Source of the DNA: Azolla caroliniana
Lineage: Eukaryota; Polypodiophyta
NCBI GenBank assembly: GCA_043228905.1
Contig: JBHGNT010000099.1
Span: 27,368 to 91,367 of the forward strand
Reading direction: 5' to 3'
Length of the DNA stretch: 64,000 nt
The stretch's first letter is position 1. Every line of letters starts with the position of its first letter. Below the pieces are notes generated by a model. That model was not told where the DNA came from. It ran no database searches and saw nothing but the letters and a program-made list of their open reading frames with translations. A program made the position numbers and the translations under genes. This document shows positions 23,246 through 36,151 of the stretch, piece after piece.

Positions 23246-23483
23246 AGAGGGGACTTTCATGATCAATATACTAGAATTGGTCACTTTCTTGCTATTTTTT
23301 TGCATTTTTCTCAATGTTTTTTTATGTAACATTACATTTGAAAATGGGTGATTTTCGCCTACTTTTGCGGAAGTTTACCTTAGTTTTCAGGTTTACGTTG
23401 TTTATTTTTAAGATTATTGACATATCATTGTGTTATTACTTGTTGTTTTTAGTGAATCACGATAGAAGGTCCCATCTGTTAAA

Positions 23484-25230
23484 TTGAAGATTCCTTCCCC
23501 AACAAAAAAACCTTCCGACACCATGCCCAAGAATGACTCACAGAAAATGTTTATTGAGTTGGGAGGTGATGGGACTTCCCTCACTTTAGGCGAAAAGAGT
23601 AGTGGGGAGCCTCGCTTCAAGATCTACCCTCATGTCGAGTGGACATTAATCTATACCCAAGACAAAGGAGATTTGCTCCTTATTTTTGCGAAATTTGAAG
23701 GTGAGGGCAAGTTGCAAGTGGGGAAGACTTTCACCTACAGCCATGTAAAGAATATCGAATTCGAAAACAATGACTCATCGAACCTCTTGTTCGATGTTGA
23801 TAGCTTGGTGGGGATGCGCAGAGTCAGGATAGATGAACAAAATTTCATAAATTAGTCGTGCCACCTGAAAGCTTTGAAAAAGATGTTCAAACCAAAAATA
23901 ATTTGAGTGTTGCTTTGCGCCCTTATATTAAGGGAGAACTGATGTTCGCACAAGCAACCACACCACCAAAGTTTGCCAATAAATCAAAATCGGAGCATAA
24001 GAAGTACAAGAAAAGGCAGCAGCCCGAGGAGGACGAGCCCGAGGTACTCGAGTTCGTGGAAGATGAGGAGGAAGATATTGAGTTCAAAGTTATTCCTCCA
24101 GGGGGCCACATTGCATCGGGAATACTCACCTCAGAGCAAAATCGGATAAGAGAAAACGACAACTATTTCACTTGCCAATCTCCTCTATTCTGAGGCCACC
24201 CATTGATCTTGAAACAACAAGACGGACTCTAGAAATAAGAGAGCCACATTTAGTGCATGTGCAAAACTTAAAAAGAAAAATGAAGATAAATTCACATGCC
24301 ACTGTAGTGTCATTCCTAGTAATGGTAGACCTTGATCAGTGCCCAACTGTTGTTGACTTTAAGTATAGTTCAGCTGACAACTACACATACTACATGATTG
24401 GAGCATCCCACTCTACTGAAGCTCGACATCAACTTGTGAAGGAGTATCCACCTACCCCATTCTTCAAATATGCAAAATGTAAAGTGTACGATGGCCTTAG
24501 ACATGAAGAAGCCAAGTTGCTAGTTTGGGGTCATAACAATGATTATGACTACAAATAAAAGATGTCATGTATCGAGCGCCTCAAGTTCTTCCATCACGAG
24601 TACCTTGATGCATTGCAAAAATTTGGTCCTAGGTTGCATCCTGGATTGCAATGACAATGTCTGCTTGAAGTGGGGATAGCAGTTGACGAAAGCACTAGGT
24701 CTAAAGGCCTAAGGAAATATGACTCGTGGTTTCAACTTGTGTTGAGAACAACGGAGGTGTGGGACCTCCAAGATCAAATTTTTAGTATGTGGGAGCGAAA
24801 AGAAATAAAGGGTCAAAGATCAAAGAAGGCTAAGCTTGACCCACAATTGGAGATGAAGTCTAAGTCACGTAAAAGTGACTTAGTAATTGAAGAACTAGCC
24901 GAGGATATGAAGTTGCTTCCTTGGCGGTCATTGCAAGGAATAAAAGATGACAGATTATTAATATATGTATTATCAAGAGTGGTTGCCAAGGAGTTTAGCC
25001 TTGATGAAATGGTCACAGAGTTTCAAAAGTGAGTATTCTATGTGATGACTTATTTTGATTGTATTGTGGGAATGATTTGCTCTTTATAATAACCTTACTT
25101 TCTTTTAATTTTTAGCCATAAGGTTTATGTGAAGATAGGTACCACTAAGGAACGACCGTGCACTTTGGAATTTGCAACAGACTTTGTACATAGTATCGCA
25201 AGGCTTGGTTTGTCAATTACCCTCCCTGGT
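23484..25230 (+). pseudogene. Broken multi-exon gene with possible ParB/sulfiredoxin-like core
   Basis: Three coding blocks follow each other with single-base shifts: 23484-23855, 23858-24193 and 24172-25032. The third is interrupted by TAA near 24558 and TGA near 24652. A donor (AA/GTGAGT, about 25030) and an acceptor (TTTTTAG, about 25115) lead to a further exon encoding HKVYVKIGTTKERPC. The first block is a compact unknown domain, the second basic then strongly acidic (EEDEPEVLEFVEDEEED). In the third, YYMIGASHSTEARHQL, CKVYDGLRHEEAKLL and GHNND follow the layout of eukaryotic ParB-like proteins (GG.HS..A, VY..L..EEA, HN); this assignment is from memory of the family and is weak. Could be a decayed transposon or host gene. 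A possible first exon is ATG 22860, but its phase does not join cleanly. Confidence 0.45.
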
Positions 25231-25330
25231 GTGCTCTTGCTAGAAACTACAACATTCATATTATACGCATACATATTATAAGAGTACATATTATAACATG
25301 AGCTCAAAATTACAAATATAGTATTGATCC

Positions 25331-26385
25331 ACCTGGACATGCATATTTCATATGGTAATGAACAATGTTAGTACTAAAAAGCCAAGACATTCATGTCTAT
25401 TTGTTCGGTCATGGAAAGCCTAATTCAAGTGGACACAAAAAGTACAATGCAATAAGCAATGCTAGTACTAATACAAGTTGTACAACTAAACATTTAGGAC
25501 CCTCCCTACCAAATAATCAATACTGAATGAATTGATTATGGAGGAATGCAATGTATTAAGTAATGTTAGTACTTAAACAACATCTTAGGAACTTGAAGGA
25601 TTAGTACTAAGACACCTGGAGATGCATATTTCATCGAGTAATGAACAATGTTAGTACTTAAAAGCCAAGACCTTCATGCCTATTTGTTCGGTTATGCAAT
25701 GCCTAAGTCAAGTGGACTCAAAAACTACAATGCAATTAACCAATGTTAGTACTAATACGAGTTATACAACTACACATTTAAGACCCTCCACACTAAATAA
25801 TCAATACTGAATCAATTGATCACGAAAGAATACAATGGAATAAGTACTGTTAGTACTTAATCAACATCTTAGGATCTTAAAAGAATAGTATTGAACGACC
25901 TTGACATGCATATTTCTGATGGTAATGAACAATGTTAGTACTAAACAACCAAGACCGACATGCCTATTTGTTCGGTTATGAAAAGCCTAAGTCAAGTGGA
26001 CTCAAAAAGTACAATGCAATTAACCAATGTTAGTACTAATACGAGTTATACAACTAAACATTTAAGACCCTCCGTAAGAAATAATCAATACCGAATCAAT
26101 TGATCACGAAGGAATACAACGGAATAAGTACTGTTAGTACTTAATCAACATCTTAGGATCTTAAAGGAATAGTATTGAACCACCTGGACATGCATATTTC
26201 GGATGGTAATGAACAATGTTAGTACTAAACAGCCAAGACCGACATGCCTATTTGTTCGATCATGCAAAGCCTTAGTCAAATGGATAAAAAAAGTACAATG
26301 CAATAAACAATGTTAGTACTAATACAAGTTATACAACTAAACATTTAAGACCTTTAGTACTAAATAATCTGCACTAAATCGACTG
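25331..26385. repeat. Satellite-like tandem array, ~284-bp unit, about four copies
   Basis: The word GCATATTTC...GGTAATGAACAATGTTAGTACT recurs at 25341, 25624, 25909 and 26192 (periods 283, 285, 283). Copies also share GTTCGGT.ATG.AA.GCCTA and GTTAGTACTAATAC blocks. AT-rich, noncoding on both strands. Confidence 0.9.
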
Positions 26386-26820
26386 ATCATCCTGGATCCA
26401 ACTGTAAGAATAGAACCAAAAGTAAAATTATAAAATCATAGTATAAAAATTGCATAATGCTAAATCACATACCATAGGAGTGTACTTTCAAACCCCAAGC
26501 TAGGTACCATTCGGCTCCAACTATACTTTTACAGTCCAAACATATATTTTCTTGCTCGACATGGTACTTAGCACATAACAAATGATATGTGTGCAAGCAT
26601 GGTGTAATGATAGCATGCATAGACTCAAGCTTGAATCCAAGGCCACAAAATAAACACCTTTAGTAACGAGACACAACATACACTATATTAGCACCAATGA
26701 TATTTTATACCATAGAAGGTCAAAAAGGAGAAATATAAACCATTATTGTGATATAGTAATGTTTCTAATTGTACTTTCCATGCAAGTGGTGTGCTCAACT
26801 ATGTTTGGACATAGAGTATC
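26386..26820. other. AT-rich intergenic stretch
   Basis: Between the 284-bp array and the minus-strand coiled-coil gene. No ORF, repeat or RNA gene recognised. Confidence 0.6.
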
Positions 26821-27527
26821 TCAACCTTTTTCTTTTAGAACCTTCAAAAAACATGTTAGATTCTCTGAATGCAGCTTTAAGGCTGATAATTGCTCATCAA
26901 TTTCATTACGAGAAGACCGCCATGTCTCTAAATCTTTCTTCTGTGCTTCCAGATGAGTACCCATACTTGTGAGCTCCTTCTTCAACTCCTCTTTTAACAC
27001 ATCACTTTCTGAATTTTGGATTGTTGATGCAATCCATTTGTATGTATTTGACATAGATGTGAATTGTTTCTCTGCTGCCATCTCACTAAATGAAACTTCT
27101 TCCAAATCGACCGGCAGTGCTTGCATTCTTGTTTGCATGAAAGCTATACAACGCAACAATAGCTCTTCATGTTTTTCTGTCAATGTGGCTTTTTGTTTTG
27201 CAATTTGTGAGTCAACACAGATGTCCGAGTTGGGATTTCAATATGAGAGGTACACTCAGACTTCATGGTAGTGTTGGTACTTGAGGACCCTCTATAATGT
27301 GATGATCGATGATGAGCAAAATCTTCCCAATCAACTTCAATGTCACCATGGAGTTCACATGCAAATGCACGTGCAAAGACAGATCCTACCTCATTGTTTA
27401 GGATATGTTTCCTATCATAAACTTGTTCATATTGTGACTTTAGTTTAGTGATATAATCCTTCTTCAATTGAGTGAGGGGGAAACCTCTCCGTGTCTCTGT
27501 GATGAGCCCTAGGTTTTCATCATCCAC
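26821..27527 (-). pseudogene. Unknown coiled-coil protein, C-terminal part (first of three tandem copies)
   Basis: Minus-strand reading 27527 to 27180 (LGLITETRRGFPL...YITKLKSQYEQVYDRK) continues after a one-base shift into 27183-26821 (TEKHEELLLRCIAFM...). The second part is rich in Glu, Lys and Leu with heptad spacing over about 90 residues (SDVLKEELKKELTSM), ending at a TAG near 26821. No family recognised. Upstream pieces of the same gene lie in the tandem copies to 28762 and, beyond E7, at 49319-49686, where a basic start (MTRKPTKMKMVTENV) is found. It may be a host gene or transposon gene. Confidence 0.4.
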
Positions 27528-28762
27528 ATGTCTAGGTCTTCATAAGTGTGAGGTCGTGCACGAAGGAAATAAACCCATCCCAATTTTGTACCTCGAAGGA
27601 TGTTTGTGTGAACCTTTTTGCCCTAAGTTGCCAAAAACTTCGACCTCCCTTTGGTGGGGGTCATCTTACTTTCTTTGATGGGGGTCCTTTTTCATTCCTT
27701 GCATGGTGTGATGACATTTTCAGTGACCATTTTGTGTTGTTGATGCAAACCATTCGTATGTATTCGACATAGATGTGAATTGTTTCTCTGTTGCCATCTC
27801 ACGAGATGAAACTTCTTCCCAATTGGGCATCAGTGCTTGCATTTTTGTTTGCATGAAAGCTATACAACGCAACAATCGCTCTTCATGTTTTTCTGTCAAT
27901 GTGGCTTTCTGTTTTGCAATTTGTGAGTCAACACAGATGTCCGAGTTGGGATTTCAATATGAGAGGTACAGTCAGACTTCATGGTAGTGTTGGTACTTGA
28001 GGACCCTCTATAATGTGATGATCGATGATGAGCAAAATCTTCCCAATCAACTTCAATGTCACCATGGAGTTCACATGCAAATGCACGTGCAAAGACAGAT
28101 CCTACCTCATTGTTAAGGATATGTTTCCTATCATAAACTTGTTCATATTGTGACTTTAGTTTATTGATATAATCCTTCTTCAATTGAGTGAGGTGGAACC
28201 TCTCCGTGTCTCTGTGATGAGCCCTAGTTTTTCATCATCCACATGTCTAGGTCTTCATAAGTGTGAGGTCGTGCACGAAGGAAATAAACCCATCCCAATT
28301 TTGTACCTTGAAGGATGTTTGTGTGAACCTTTTTGCCCTAAGTTGCCAAAAACTTCGACCTCCCTTTGGTGGGGGTTATCTTACTTTCTTTGATGGGGGT
28401 CCTTTTTCATTCCTTGCATGGTGTGATGACATTTTCGGTGACCATTTTGTGTTGTTGATGCAAACCATTCGTATGTATTCGACATAGATGTGAATTGTTT
28501 CTCTGTTGCCATCTCACGAGATGAAACTTCTTCCCAATCGGGCATCAGTGCTTGCATTTTTGTTTGCATGAAAGCTATACAACGCAACAATCGCTCTTCA
28601 TGTTTTTCTGTCAATGTGGCTTTCTGTTTTGCAATTTGTGAGTAAACACAGATGTCCGAGTTGGGATTTCAATATGAGAGGTACACTCAGACTTCATGGT
28701 AGTGTTGGTACTTGAGGACCCTCTATACTGTGATGATTGATGATGAGCAAAATCTTCCCAAT
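27022..28762 (-). repeat. 715-bp tandem triplication of coiled-coil gene exons (third copy split by E7, resumes 49319-49680)
   Basis: Equivalent points fall at 27221, 27937 and 28652 (716 and 715 bp). Units 2 and 3 are nearly identical; unit 1 differs more. Each unit joins the segment coding for SNTYEWFASTTQN to one coding for MVTENVITPCKE, i.e. downstream exon to upstream exon, as expected of tandem duplication within a gene. The third unit breaks at 28762, where E7 starts, and continues after 49318. Confidence 0.88.
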
Positions 28763-29163
28763 TGAAAAAACGAAGGTGCGGAAGCATTAGACAACTAGTT
28801 TAGCCGGATAGCAACACAGAGAGAGAGAGAGATTAACAAATAGAAGGTATGTAGGAGAGACATAGAAAGAGCAGAACAACTTAAATCTATTATCAACAAT
28901 CCTGTAAATTCTCTATACATACAACGTGCTCAACAACACTATTTATACAAGTCCTAAGATGACTGACAGAGGTACAATGTCCTTCAATGCTCACATGAGC
29001 ATCTGACACTAACTACGAGACATTAACTACCTAGTAGTCTAGGCTACTACTAGGCTTCTAGTTACTGCTTGATCCGGCTAACCGGCTCCCCAGCTCATCG
29101 ACTTGCCGATCCGACTTAAGCTTATTCAGTCGATCCGGATCCGGTTGAGCTTGCCGCTCATCA
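28763..29163 (-). repeat. E7 3' LTR
   Basis: 401 bp; minus strand starts TGATGAGCGGCAAGC and ends TTTTTTCA. Matches 48894-49318 over its length with moderate divergence. Confidence 0.87.
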
Positions 29164-29840
29164 CTCCCCCTCAAGCTCAAGTTGAGATCGGATCGTAATG
29201 TTAGTCTCCATGGCAACCGGTCCTTCCACCGAGCTCCTTCTGGCGTCACTCCGTCTTGCTCGCGCTCCTCGTCTGGTCCGGTCCCATTTGTTGCGACCCT
29301 TCTGATTTTGCACACCTCGATCTCCTCGGTCGGCTTGTCTGCTCAACAGGCCCAATTCAGCTCCCTCACTGTTGTGACTTTGGCACTTGCTAATTCGCCG
29401 ATTCCTTCGTGTTGACGTCCTCTTGGCCTTGTCGTCCTCTTGGCCTTGAATTGATCCAATTCTTCTTAATCTGTCTGTTGAACCGAATCGGCTATCTCCG
29501 ATTCATTCCAGCTCTTGTTTGAATCGGTCGCTCCCGATTCGTCTTCCAGTTCTAGGCCCTTGACCACATCGGACCATGTTCGGGTCTTGGCCTTCTTCTT
29601 CCGGTCGGCTCTGTCCTTCTTGACTCTGCCGCCGCTGCCATTTGTTCCGACTTGTTCGGATGTGTCAACTTTCTTTGTCAATTTAGCTCCTTTCTTCTTC
29701 TCGTCTCTCCCTTTGTTGGTTCTTCCCTCACCGGTGCAATCGACAAATTCTTTGCCTTTGCCTGTTCCGGTGTCTTTGCCCGTTCTCCCCCTCAAGTGTG
29801 GCACGTAGAGATGTTGAACACCAAGCATTTCGGTGAAGTG
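29164..29840 (-). other. E7 tail between RNase H and 3' LTR
   Basis: Minus-strand reading 29828-29466 is a lysine/aspartate-rich disordered tail after the RNase H end (HLRGRTGKDTGTGKGKEF). E5 has an equivalent charged tail at 43760-44274. No known domain. Confidence 0.6.
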
Positions 29841-30827
29841 CTACAACTTGTCCGATCCGAGCGGTTTGGTGAAGATGTCGGCAACTTGCCGATCCGTATG
29901 AACATACCAAAGTTTGACTTCACCACTCAGGACACGCTCATCCACGAAGTGGTAGTGGTTGTGTGAGCATGGAATACGGGGTTCTTGGCGAGCTGCATAC
30001 TGCTTATGTTGTCGTAGTAGATCAGGATCGGGGTCGACACTTTGATCCGTAGGTCTTGCAACAGTCGCCGAAGCCAAATGGCTTCACAGGTGGCAATGGT
30101 AACACCTCGGTATTCAACCTCAGTGCTCGAAAAGGCCACTGTTGGCTGCTTTTTGCTGCTCCACGCAACAGCAGCGCTACTAAGGGAAAAAATGTAGCCG
30201 GAGGTGGATCGGCGATCCGATGCATTGCCGGCCCCGTCGGCATCGGTGTAGCTGACTAGCTCTTCGATTATACCATGCCGGTACAATAGTCCCCGGTCCT
30301 TCGTGCCGCTCACATATCGCAAAATTCGATGCGCGCACAGAAGGTGCTCCACGGTCGGCTTCTGCATATATTGGTAGTCACGCCGACTGGATAACTGATG
30401 TTGGTTCGGCTGATTGTCAAATATATAAGGCTTCCAACAATTTGTCGGAACCACTTCTCATCACAGGCTAGTCCGGAGTCGGGACGGAGCTTCTGGTTCC
30501 GGTCCAGGGGTGTGGAGATCGGTCGGCATTCCATCATGCCGAACTTGTACAACATAATCAACACATAGTGTCTTTGTGAGAGCAATATGCCATCGGGGGT
30601 TTGAATCACCTCGATCCCAAGGAAATAGTGAAGGTCCCCCAGGTCCTTCATCTCAAATGCTTTCGACAGTTGGGACTTGACTTGGCTGATTTCATCGATT
30701 CCGGGTCCGGTGATGACTAGATCATCAACATACAGCAAGATGCAAACCAGACCATTTGGACCTTGCCGGATGAACAATGAAGAGTCGAACTTGGAGGCAA
30801 CAAACCCCATCTTACGCAACCGGTGCG

Positions 30828-31432
30828 TGTTGGGATTACGGTCCCTCCGGATGGGATGGTCAGATGTCCGGAGCCGGTTGATGAAGACCCCGGCTACGGA
30901 GCCGGTTGATGAAGACCCCGGCTACGGAGCCGGGTGATGAAGACCCCGGCTACGGAGCCGGATGATGAATGTACCCGGAGAGAGATCCGGATGCGGGGAC
31001 ATATTTGTGAATATGTTTGCCAAGGGCCCTCTAGGCTATATTTGTAAATAGCCCGAAAGTCATATGTTGTATAAATATGACTTAGGGCAAACAGTTTTAT
31101 GTTGTTGCTCATTTTATGTTTTCAGCCGAGAGAGCGAAGTGAGAGCAGCCGAGAGAGAGAGAGAGAAAGGAAGAGGTCGACGCCTCTATGTATTACCGCC
31201 GCCTGTGGCGAAGACAGTGAGCTCAAGGTTGTTGCCTTGTAGCTTCACCATTGTACATCTCTGTGTATAGTGATAGTTGGAGTTTGAGGACTCCCGTGGT
31301 TTTTCCCATTTAGGGTTTTCCACGTAAAACACCCTGTGTACTCTTCTCTCTATTGTCTTCGTGCATTTTGTATTTCCTGTTTTCTGTGAGTTGATCCTAT
31401 TCCTCGGTTGTGGCCGAGCACTGTGTGCAACA
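30828..31432 (+). repeat. E3 5' LTR
   Basis: 605 bp, TGTTGGG...CAACA, with three near-perfect 28-bp units (AGCCGGTTGATGAAGACC core) at about 30872-30960 and TATA box TATAAAT at 31070. Confidence 0.93.
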
Positions 31433-31463
31433 AAGTGGTATCAGAGCGACGTTAACACAGAAA

Positions 31464-34400
31464 ATGGAAGGCGGCGGTAGTGGGCCTCCGGGCATGATGG
31501 TGTTGAACTCACAGAACTACGCCGACTGGAAGATAAAGATGGAAGACCTTCTCATCGTCCGAGACCTGTACGAACCGATCGACAATGCCGAGATACCCAA
31601 GGGGGTAATAGAGTCGGAGTGGAAGCTCCTGAACCGGAAAGCCGTAGCGACGATCCGGCAATATGTCGATGTAAGTGTTCTGCAACATGTGGCGAACGAT
31701 ACGAACGCCTATGAGATGTGGCAGAAGCTGTCCGGACTGTATGAGAGGAAGAATGCTCTGACCCGGACCTCCCTGATGAGGAAGATAGTGAATCTTAAGT
31801 ACCGGGACGGCGAGAGCATGGTCGAACACGTCAGCACGTTCATGGGATTCGTGAACCAGCTTGCGGCGATCAAGTTCCCGTTGGATGACGCAATGCAAGC
31901 CATCATGCTGATGTGTACCCTTCCGGAGAGCTGGGAGAACTTGGTAGTTACTCTCAGCACCTCCTGTAAGGAAGAGAACTTGTCTTTACTAACGGTAAAG
32001 ACAAGTATTCTAAATGAAGAAGCACGTCGGAGAGATAAAGAACCGGCCTCCGACTCGAAGGCGCTGCTTACCGAATCGGAACGGGGAAGACAACGGAACC
32101 GGAGTCCGCAAAGACGGGAGAAGTCGGGGACACGGTCGCAGTCGAGGGGAAGACCTACATGCTTCTACTGTGGGAAGCCGGGGCACTTCCAGAAGAATTG
32201 TCGGCATTTCCGGAAAGACAACGGAACCGACAGTACCGATTCGAAGAAGTCACCGGAGCGAAACGGTGCATACCGGGGAGCCACGGACCGGAGAGGTCCG
32301 GATCGGCGAGGGCAGGACCGGAAAGGAACGACGGCACTCGCGGCAAGTGAAGAAGAGATAATGCTCATTACCGAAGAGAGGGAGCTGAACCTTGCCGGTG
32401 AAGAGATGACCTGGGTGGTCGATTCCGGAGCGTCGTTCCACCTGACCCCGGAGAAGAAATACTTCTCATCCTACACAGCCGGTGAGCACGGCTGTGTCCA
32501 GATGGGAAATGAAGGTACATGCCGGATTGCCGGCATAGGAGACGTGTGGCTGATGACATCAACCGGATGCAAGATGCTGCTGAAGGATGTTCGACACGTT
32601 CCGGAGGTTCGATTAAACCTGATTTCGGCCGGGAGGCTAGACGATGAAGGCTACACGGGTAGCATCCGGAACGGTGCCATGAAGTTCAGCAAAGGGAGCC
32701 TGATAGTGGCTCGGGCCCGGAAGGTCAACACACTGTACCTTATGAATGCCTGGTTGTGTTCGGAGGAGTTGAACGTGGCAGCCGACACTGCCGGTGAGCT
32801 GTGGCACAAGAGACTGTGCCACATGAGTGAGAAGGGGATGAAGAGGCTTTTAGAAGACAACCTTATTCCAGTGAAGCATGTGCACCTGGAGAAGTGCACC
32901 GATTGCCTGGCCGGTAAACAGAACCGAACCTCCTTCCACTCAAGGCCACCGACGAGACGTAGCGCACCATTGGAGTTGGTGCACACTGACGTGTGTCAAG
33001 TAGAAACGAAGTCACATGGCGGAGCCCAGTACTTCGTGACATTCATTGATGACCACAGCCGGAAGCTATGGACGGCACCGTTGAAGACAAAGGACCAAGT
33101 GTTGTGCGTCTTCAAAGAACTCCACGCGAGAGTGGAAAGGGAATCCGGCAAGAAGCTGAAAGCGATACGAGCGGATAACGGAGGGGAATACCGGGGGCAG
33201 TTCAAGGAGTACTGTCGCTCGAAGGGAATCCGGCTCGAGTTTACTGTGCCGAAGACGCCGGAACTGAACGGGCTGGCCGAGAGGATGAACCGGACCATAA
33301 TGGAGAGGGTCCGGAGTATGCTGGCGCATGCGAAATTACCCAAGGGGTTTTGGGCTGAGGCAATGTCGACGGCGACATATGTGATAAATAGATCACCCTC
33401 AGTACCCCTGGATGGAGATACGCCACAGAGAGTGTGGACCGGTAAGGAAGTGTCCTACCGGCATCTGAAGGTGTTTGGGTGTCTCGCATACGTGCATGTG
33501 GCTAAGGACCGGAGAGGAAAGTTAGATCCAAAGACCCGGCCATGCATATTCCTCGGTTACGGCAACGACGAGTTCGGCTACCGAGTATGGGACCCAGTCG
33601 ACAAGAAGATATTCAGGAGTCGAGATATCATCTTCATGGAGGACAAGACACTCGCCGACTGGGAGTCGGAGAAGAAGATGAAGAGTTCCAAGTCGACCGG
33701 TGAGGATCAACTCTACGAGGAGCAGTCCCGACCGGCAAGGGACCGGTTAGCACTCGAGGATCCGGCCGAAGACGGTGAAGAAACAGAACCGGCCGAAGAC
33801 GGTGAAGAAACAGAACCGGCCGAGGAAGATGAAACTGATACCGGAACCGGCCCCGATCCCGAAATGGATTCGGATGAAGAAGAAACGGAGGAGCCGGTTA
33901 CCGAAGCTCTGGAACGGAGATATCCTCTAAGAGAGAGAAGGGCCCCCCGGAGATTTCCGGAACCAGAGCACGTGCTGCTAACCGACGAGGGGGAGCCGGA
34001 GAGTTTTGAAGAAGCAAAGCTTGACACCCATAGCCGCAGATGGTTAAGTGCCATGCAGGAGGAGATGGATTCCCTGCATGAGAACCACACATATGAACTT
34101 GTGGAGTTGCCGAAAGGAAAGCGGGCACTTCGAAACAAGTGGGTGTTCAAGCTGAAACCGGGAGATGCCGGAAACCCCCCGAGATACAAAGCCAGGATCG
34201 TGGTGAAGGGGTTCCAGCAGAAGAAGGGTGTCGACTTCGACGAGATATTTGCCCCGGTAGTGAAGATGACCTCCATCCGGACGGTGCTGAGCATAGCGGC
34301 AAGCATGGACCTCGAGGTAGAACAGATGGACGTGAAGACGGCATTCCTTCACGGTGACCTCGAAGAAGAGATCTACATGTAGCAACCGGAAGGATTCGAG

Positions 34401-35564
34401 AAGAAAGGGAAGGAGCACCTGGTATGCCGGTTGAAGAAGAGCCTTTACGGATTGAAGCAGGCTCCCCGGCAATGGTACCGGAAGTTCGACTCTTTCATGA
34501 CCGACGAAGGGTACCACAAAACGCAGTCCGATCACTGCGTGTTTGTGAAGAAGTTCGAAGGAGGAGACTTTCTAATACTCCTCCTGTACGTGGACGACAT
34601 GTTGATCGTCGGACGGGACCAGGTCAAGATACGGATGCTGAAGAGAGCGCTTCACCGAACCTTCTCAATGAAGGACTTGTGTCCGGCGAGGCAAATACTA
34701 GGGATGCACATCATCCGGGACCGGAAGAAGAAGCAGTTGTGGCTGTCACAGGAGAAGTACGTGACAAAGGTGCTTCACCGGTTCAACATGTCGGAAGCAA
34801 GACCGGTCGGGTCAACCCTCCCGGCAAACTGCAAGTTGTCCAGCAAGCAAAGCCCCAAGACAAAGGCTGAGAAGGAGGACATGATGAAAGTACCATATGC
34901 CTCTGCCGTCAGAAGCTTGATGTACGCAATGGTGTGTACAAGACCGGACATAGGATATGTAGTCGGAGTGGTGAGCTGGTACATGAGCAATCCCGGCAAA
35001 GAGCACTGGAACGCGGCCAAGTGGATACTCCGATATCTGAAGGGCACGGCAAACGTGTGCCTCCGATTCGGCTCCGGTAAGCCCGAACTCGACGGCTTTA
35101 CCGATTCGGATATGTCGGCTGATGCAGATACCAGCCGGTCCACATCAGGGTATGTGATGACGTATGCAGGGGGAGCTGTTTCGTGGCAGTCGACGCTGCA
35201 GAAGACAGTTGCGTTGTCAACCACGGAGGCGGAGTACATGGCGGCTGTTGAAGCCGGCAAGGAAATAATATGGATGAAGGACTTCATTGGAGAGCTCGGT
35301 ATCCGGCAGGAGGAGTACCGACTCTACTGCGATAGTCAGAGTGCCATCCACCTTGCGAAGAATGCGGCCTATCACTCCCGGACGAAGCACATCCAGCGAA
35401 GATACCACTGGATCCGGGAAAGGATAGAAGACAAGGAGTTCGTGCTGACGAAGATACACACGGACGAGAACGGGTCGGATATGCTGACCAAGGTGCTCAC
35501 ACCCGACAAACTGGAAGCATGCCGGAAGAGGATCGGATTGGAAAGACATCCCATGCCGAAGTGA
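31464..35564 (+). CDS. E3 gag-pol polyprotein with one in-frame TAG
   Basis: Copia polyprotein, ATG 31464 (MEGGGSGPPGMMVLNS), 30 bases after the primer site. It is open for 4101 bases except a single TAG at 34380-34382 in RT. Gag occupies roughly 31464-32150, with the CCHC knuckle CFYCGKPGHFQKNC at 32160-32201. Protease DSGAS is at about 32421. Integrase has an HHCC finger (HKRLCHMSEKG...CTDCLAGK, 32811-32920) and the D-D-E core (HTDVC, DNGGEYRG, LNGLAERMN). A 27-bp acidic repeat (EDGEETEPA twice) lies near 33770. RT has KTAFLHGDLEEEIYM just before the stop and YVDDMLIVG at about 34585. RNase H (DSDMSADADT, TTEAEYMAA) ends near 35564. Whether the TAG kills the element or is read through is unknown; decay of a sense codon is the simpler view. 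Confidence 0.93.
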
Positions 35565-35574
35565 AGGGGGAGTT

Positions 35575-36151
35575 TGTTGGGATTACGGTCCCTCCGGATG
35601 GGATGGTCAGATGTCCGGAGCCGGTTGATGAAGACCCCGGCTACGGAGCCGGGTGATGAAGACCCCGGCTACGGAGCCGGATGATGAATGTACCCGGAGA
35701 GAGATCCGGATGCGGGGACATATTTGTGAATATGTTTGCCAAGGGCCCTCTAGGCTATATTTGTAAATAGCCCGAAAGTCATATGTTGTATAAATATGAC
35801 TTAGGGCAAACAGTTTTATGTTGTTGCTCATTTTATGTTTTCAGCCGAGAGAGCGAAGTGAGAGCAGCCGAGAGAGAGAGAGAGAAAGGAAGAGGTCGAC
35901 GCCTCTGTGTATTACCGCCGCCTGTGGCGAAGACAGTGAGCTCAAGGTTGTTGCCTTGTAGCTTCACCATTGTACATCTCTGTGTATAGTGATAGTTGGA
36001 GTTTGAGGACTCCCGTGGTTTTTCCCATTTAGGGTTTTCCACGTAAAACACCCTGTGTACTCTTCTCTCTATTGTCTTCGTGCATTTTGTATTTCCTGTT
36101 TTCTATGAGTTGATCCTATTCCTCGGTTGTGGCCAAGCACTGTGTGCAACA
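35575..36151 (+). repeat. E3 3' LTR
   Basis: 577 bp; one fewer 28-bp unit than the 5' LTR, otherwise almost identical. Confidence 0.93.

Larger units (their letters stand above)
30828..36151 (+). mobile_element. E3: young, nearly intact Ty1-copia, TSD GTGCG
   Basis: LTRs 30828-31432 and 35575-36151; target duplication GTGCG at 30823-30827 and 36152-36156; Met-tRNA primer site TGGTATCAGAGCG from 31436; polypurine tract AAGGGGGAG before the 3' LTR. The LTRs differ by one 28-bp minisatellite unit and about three substitutions over 577 bp, so insertion was recent. Inserted in the RT of E7. Confidence 0.96.

Noticed and set aside
25331-26385. CRISPR-like array
   Set aside because: The 284-bp units repeat along their whole length with no unique spacers, in a plant nuclear context.
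34380-34382. Stop-codon reassignment (TAG as sense)
   Set aside because: TAG ends FRO copies A and B, and element frames also carry TGA and TAA, so decay is the simpler view.
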